Shown piece after piece: positions 43,845-47,098 of a stretch of DNA of 47,098 nt. Each line of letters starts with the position of its first letter. The first letter of the stretch is position 1. Both the position numbers and the translations under genes were made by a program. The notes under the pieces were generated by a model, which saw only the letters and a list, made by a program, of their open reading frames with translations, had not been told where the DNA came from and did no database searches. This stretch comes from an uncultured Saprospiraceae bacterium. GTDB lineage: Bacteria; Bacteroidota; Bacteroidia; Chitinophagales; Saprospiraceae. The stretch is taken from the NCBI GenBank assembly GCA_937961455.1, contig CALGNN010000029.1, forward strand, positions 1 to 47,098, in the 5' to 3' direction.

Positions 43845-45842
43845 ATGGAATTATCAATTTTCCAAGAAAGCATAAAAACAGGTATCCCAAGCAAGTTGCC
43901 AGCGTCTCGAAATATTCCAACAGATGCCAACAGAGCGCCCAAGCGAAAGGATATTTTAAATAAAGAAGAAAAGAAATTAGCCATAAGGAATGCTCTGCGA
44001 TACTTCCCGGCAGGATGGCACGAAGCGCTAGCCAAAGAGTTCAAAGAAGAGTTAGAAAATTATGGCAGAATTTACATGCACCGATTTAAGCCTGAGTATA
44101 AAATCTATGCGCGCCCCATTGATGCCTATCCTGCCAAAATAAAAGAAGCTGCTGCTATCATGTTGATGATTCAAAATAATTTGGATCCAGCAGTTGCCCA
44201 ACATCCTGAAGAATTGATTACTTATGGAGGCAACGGAGCCGTCTTCCAAAACTGGGCGCAATACCTGTTGACGATGCAATATCTTTCTGAGATGTCAGAT
44301 CAGCAAACGCTTCATATGTATTCTGGTCATCCCATGGGCTTATTCCCTTCTTCAAAAGAAGCTCCGAGAGTAGTGATCACAAATGGCATGATGATCCCAA
44401 ATTATTCAAGTCAAGATGATTGGGAAAAATTCAATGCCTTAGGTGTAACGCAATATGGACAAATGACTGCTGGCTCCTATATGTATATCGGACCACAAGG
44501 CATTGTCCATGGAACTACAATAACCTTAATGAATGCTTTTAGAAAAATTCTAAAAGAAGATGAAAGCTCCATGGGGAAAATATTTCTAACATCAGGCTTA
44601 GGAGGAATGAGCGGCGCCCAGCCAAAGGCGGGCAACATCGTTGGTTGTATCAGTATATGCGCAGAAGTAAATCCAAAGGCCGCCGAAAAGCGACACCAGC
44701 AAGGCTGGGTAGATGAGTTGATCTCAGATTTAGATGCGCTCATACGTCGAGTAAAACAAGCTCAGGAAAATAAAGAAACCGTTTCAATAGCATTCGTGGG
44801 TAATATCGTTTCAGTTTGGGAACGATTTGATGAAGAAGACATCTTCATCCATGTTGGCTCAGATCAAACCTCACTACATAATCCGTGGTCTGGCGGTTAC
44901 TATCCAGTTGATCTTAGTTTTGATGCATCAAATAAAATGCTCAGAGAAGATGCGCTACAATTTAAAAGCTATGTGCAAAAATCTCTAAAGCGACATGCCG
45001 CTGCTGTCAATCGTCATCATGCAAAAGGCACCTACTTTTTTGATTATGGTAATGCATTCTTATTGGAAGCTTCTCGAGCTGGAGCAGAAATTATGAATGA
45101 AGACGCAACTGGATTTAAGTACCCTAGCTATGTGCAAGATATTTTAGGTCCTATGTGCTTTGACTATGGCTTTGGACCCTTCAGATGGGTGTGTGCTTCT
45201 GGCAAAGCTGAGGACTTAGATGCCACTGATCAAATAGCCATGGAAATTTTGCAAGAGATTAAAATGCAATCGCCTAAAGAGATTCAATTACAAATGCAAG
45301 ACAATATCAATTGGATTGCAAATGCCAAGGAGAATAAATTGGTCGTAGGATCACAGGCGCGTATTTTATATGCAGATGCTGAAGGAAGAATTAAAATTGC
45401 TGAAGCTTTCAATCAAGCAATTGCTGAAAAAAGAATCGGCCCAGTGGTATTAGGTAGAGATCATCATGACGTAAGTGGAACAGATTCTCCTTATAGAGAA
45501 ACCAGCAATATTTACGATGGCAGCAGATACACAGCGGACATGGCCATTCACAATGTTATCGGTGACAGTTTTCGTGGAGCCACTTGGGTGTCCATCCACA
45601 ACGGAGGAGGTGTTGGATGGGGAGAAGTCATCAATGGTGGTTTCGGAATGCTATTAGACGGAACAGAAGAAGCAAGTCGCAGATTAAAGTCTATGCTTTT
45701 TTACGATGTCAATAATGGCATTGCCAGAAGATCTTGGGCAAGAAATGAAGAAGCTATATTCGCCATAAAGCGACAAATGGAAAGTCGACCAGATTTGAAA
45801 GTCACACTAGCTAATTTGGTAGACGATAAAATATTGGATTAA
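43845..45842 (+). CDS. hutU: urocanate hydratase
   Basis: The 665-residue enzyme adds water to urocanate to give imidazolone propionate, using tightly bound NAD+. Recognised blocks include LITYGGNGAVFQNWAQYLLTM, SGHPMGLFPSS, GLGGMSGAQPKAGNIVGCI, GSDQTSLHNPWSGGYYP, VGRDHHDVSGTDSPYRETSN and SIHNGGGVGWGEVINGG. It is about 100 residues longer than the E. coli-type enzyme, as in several Bacteroidota; extra sequence is at the N-terminus and between blocks. It is cotranscribed with hutH and is followed by a lipoprotein gene. Confidence 0.96.
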   Translation: MELSIFQESIKTGIPSKLPASRNIPTDANRAPKRKDILNKEEKKLAIRNALRYFPAGWHEALAKEFKEELENYGRIYMHRFKPEYKIYARPIDAYPAKIKEAAAIMLMIQNNLDPAVAQHPEELITYGGNGAVFQNWAQYLLTMQYLSEMSDQQTLHMYSGHPMGLFPSSKEAPRVVITNGMMIPNYSSQDDWEKFNALGVTQYGQMTAGSYMYIGPQGIVHGTTITLMNAFRKILKEDESSMGKIFLTSGLGGMSGAQPKAGNIVGCISICAEVNPKAAEKRHQQGWVDELISDLDALIRRVKQAQENKETVSIAFVGNIVSVWERFDEEDIFIHVGSDQTSLHNPWSGGYYPVDLSFDASNKMLREDALQFKSYVQKSLKRHAAAVNRHHAKGTYFFDYGNAFLLEASRAGAEIMNEDATGFKYPSYVQDILGPMCFDYGFGPFRWVCASGKAEDLDATDQIAMEILQEIKMQSPKEIQLQMQDNINWIANAKENKLVVGSQARILYADAEGRIKIAEAFNQAIAEKRIGPVVLGRDHHDVSGTDSPYRETSNIYDGSRYTADMAIHNVIGDSFRGATWVSIHNGGGVGWGEVINGGFGMLLDGTEEASRRLKSMLFYDVNNGIARRSWARNEEAIFAIKRQMESRPDLKVTLANLVDDKILD

Positions 45843-45929
45843 ATGTAAGGGCACTTTATAGATTACATTGTCAATGGTAAAATTTGTACATTGGTCATCA
45901 CTCCAAAACCCTTACTTAAATCTAGCTTC

Positions 45930-46745
45930 GTGAAAAGTTTATTTTATTTTCTTATCATTTTCGGATTGGCGGCTTGCAATACCAGCAAATCAAGTATAGA
46001 TTCAAATTCAACTTTTGCTCAGAACAAAGCATTCAGTTTAGCCCAACCAAAATTTAGAGTGGACCAAACTTTATTTGATCAATCTGCCACTTTCACCTTA
46101 GAATTAGATCATGAAGGGACTGAATTATTTTACACCATTGATGGTTCTGAGCCAACAAGAAAAAGCAGAAAGTATGTAGGAAGGGTATCTGTTTATGAGA
46201 GTACAAAAGTTAAGGCCAGAGCTTTCCACAAAGAATTTAATCCAAGCCCAATCATTGAGCAAGAATTATTTAAGATAGCTCCAGCAATGAATGAAGTTAA
46301 AGCCATTTGGTTGACAGATGCTAATGAAAAATATCCCGGCACTGGATCTATTTCATTAACAGATCGAGAGCTGGGCACGATGAATTTCAGTACCGGAAAT
46401 GCTTGGACCGGTTTTACAGAAAAAGAGGTTTTCATCCATTTAATTTCCAATCAAAAAACAGAAGCAAAAAATTTATGCCTAAGGGTTTTAGAAAATCATG
46501 CTGCTTGGATTTTCGCTCCAATTAAAATTGAACTGTATGCAGATGGCGAATGTGTCGCTTCTGAATTATTTACTCTTCCCGATCAAGAGCAGACAGCGAG
46601 TGCAAAATTTTTAAGTGTCGAACTTCCTGAAACTCATCACAAACTATACAGTGTAAAAATCATCTCTGCGGATACCATTCCGGATTGGCATCAAGGCGCA
46701 GGAACCAAGCCTTGGTTGTTTGTGGATGAGTTGTTTTTGTATTGA
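45930..46745 (+). CDS. lipoprotein with CHB_HEX_C-like domain and galactose-binding-like domain
   Basis: I choose the GTG at 45930, which gives the lipoprotein signal MKSLFYFLIIFGLAAC; an earlier TTG at 45891 adds 13 residues and no ATG is available. The mature part begins with a chitobiase/beta-hexosaminidase C-terminal-type domain (LELDHEGTELFYTIDGSEPTR, ESTKVKARAFHKEFN). A discoidin-like domain follows (YPGTGSISLTDRELG, WTGFTEKEVFIHL, WLFVDELFLY). These are the accessory tail domains of GH20 hexosaminidases, here without the catalytic part. It follows hutU closely, but a link to histidine use is not evident. Confidence 0.75.
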   Translation: MKSLFYFLIIFGLAACNTSKSSIDSNSTFAQNKAFSLAQPKFRVDQTLFDQSATFTLELDHEGTELFYTIDGSEPTRKSRKYVGRVSVYESTKVKARAFHKEFNPSPIIEQELFKIAPAMNEVKAIWLTDANEKYPGTGSISLTDRELGTMNFSTGNAWTGFTEKEVFIHLISNQKTEAKNLCLRVLENHAAWIFAPIKIELYADGECVASELFTLPDQEQTASAKFLSVELPETHHKLYSVKIISADTIPDWHQGAGTKPWLFVDELFLY

Positions 46746-46756
46746 GCGCTTCTTAG

Positions 46757-47098
46757 CTACCTTAACACCACCACTTTCTCCCGATACACATTCCCTTGAA
46801 CATCTCTTAAAACAAGCATGTAAAGTCCTTGGGCTTCAAGCCTAATCTGATCTGATATTAAACCCGAATTATTATAACGCACCATTTGCCCATTGCTATT
46901 ATAAACAGCCATTTCTGCAACTGAAATACTTGGATCAACTTTCAAATTAAAACTCCCATAACTCGGATTTGGAAACACATCAATTAAATGATCAAGATTC
47001 AATGCATCAACTTTAGTTAGTGATCCTTCAAGCATTATATGATGGTAATCATCGTTGGGATTGTCATCAGAAGTCTGAATATTTGCTACTATATTATA
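46757..47098 (-). CDS. T9SS C-terminal sorting domain of a secreted protein, 5' part cut by window edge
   Basis: The frame is open from the right edge (47098) to the stop at 46757, 113 codons. It contains a Asp-rich linker (SDDNPNDDYHH) and then a type A T9SS domain: LIDVFPNPSYGSFNLKVD, MAVYNSNGQMVRYNNSG, GLYMLVLRDVQGNVYREKVVVLR at the C-terminus. The functional domains lie outside the window, so the role is unknown. An internal ATG at 47035 is not the true start, because the frame continues upstream. Confidence 0.85.
   Translation of the reverse strand, partial: YNIVANIQTSDDNPNDDYHHIMLEGSLTKVDALNLDHLIDVFPNPSYGSFNLKVDPSISVAEMAVYNSNGQMVRYNNSGLISDQIRLEAQGLYMLVLRDVQGNVYREKVVVLR

Overview
The window (AT-rich, roughly 35% GC by eye) comes from a member of the Bacteroidota, most likely a marine or free-living Saprospiria/Lewinella-like lineage. 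The reasons are several secreted proteins ending in type IX secretion (T9SS) sorting domains with a VFPNP-like start, a TonB-dependent receptor, SusD-free surface lipoproteins with LxxC lipoboxes, a DUF1501/DUF1800 pair, and promoters of the Bacteroidota type (TTG near -33, TAnnTTTG near -7). No tRNA, rRNA, CRISPR array, transposase or phage gene was seen.

Layout. 1-1239: 5' part of a secreted repeat protein, cut by the left edge. 1464-2198: zinc-ribbon membrane protein. 2195-5953 (minus): operon of a surface lipoprotein, an ECF sigma factor and a membrane-anchored barrel protein. 6090-6409 (minus): a candidate structured RNA of about 280 nt with its own promoter and terminator, carrying two identical copies of a tiny ORF. 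6590-11625 (minus): DoxX, ApbE, DnaQ-like exonuclease, an MbnP-like paralogue, MbnP and an MbnH-type di-heme enzyme, apparently one operon. 11779-12756: Omp28-like T9SS protein. 12857-12998 (minus): a second candidate small RNA with a textbook promoter and an intrinsic terminator. 13098-17804: HAD phosphatase, coiled-coil lipoprotein, PQQ-type sugar dehydrogenase-like T9SS protein, and an ABC transporter whose start codon is puzzling. 17812-22551 (minus): discoidin/CBM protein, DUF1501 and DUF1800. 22709-26362: purL.

26631-34694 is centred on tryptophan and aromatic catabolism. It holds tryptophan 2,3-dioxygenase, 4-oxalocrotonate decarboxylase, 2-oxopent-4-enoate hydratase, 4-hydroxy-2-oxovalerate aldolase and acylating acetaldehyde dehydrogenase: the first and last steps of a tryptophan to kynurenine to 3-hydroxyanthranilate to 2-aminomuconate to pyruvate plus acetyl-CoA route. 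An NRAMP-like transporter with a changed metal site sits among them. 34691-39085 looks like a heme-uptake locus: an HmuR-like receptor, an AraC regulator and an HmuY-like protein with a T9SS domain, plus a perfect 23-bp palindrome between the divergent genes. 39129-42198 holds an FAD-linked oxidase and a sulfatase. 42274-46745 holds hutH, hutU and a CHB_HEX-domain lipoprotein. The right edge cuts another T9SS protein.

The most novel signals are the two intergenic RNAs, above all the one at 6092-6373. Its two stem-loop modules share the same geometry, and the only identical sequence between them is ATG TTC ATG GGA TTA TAA plus the three bases before it.
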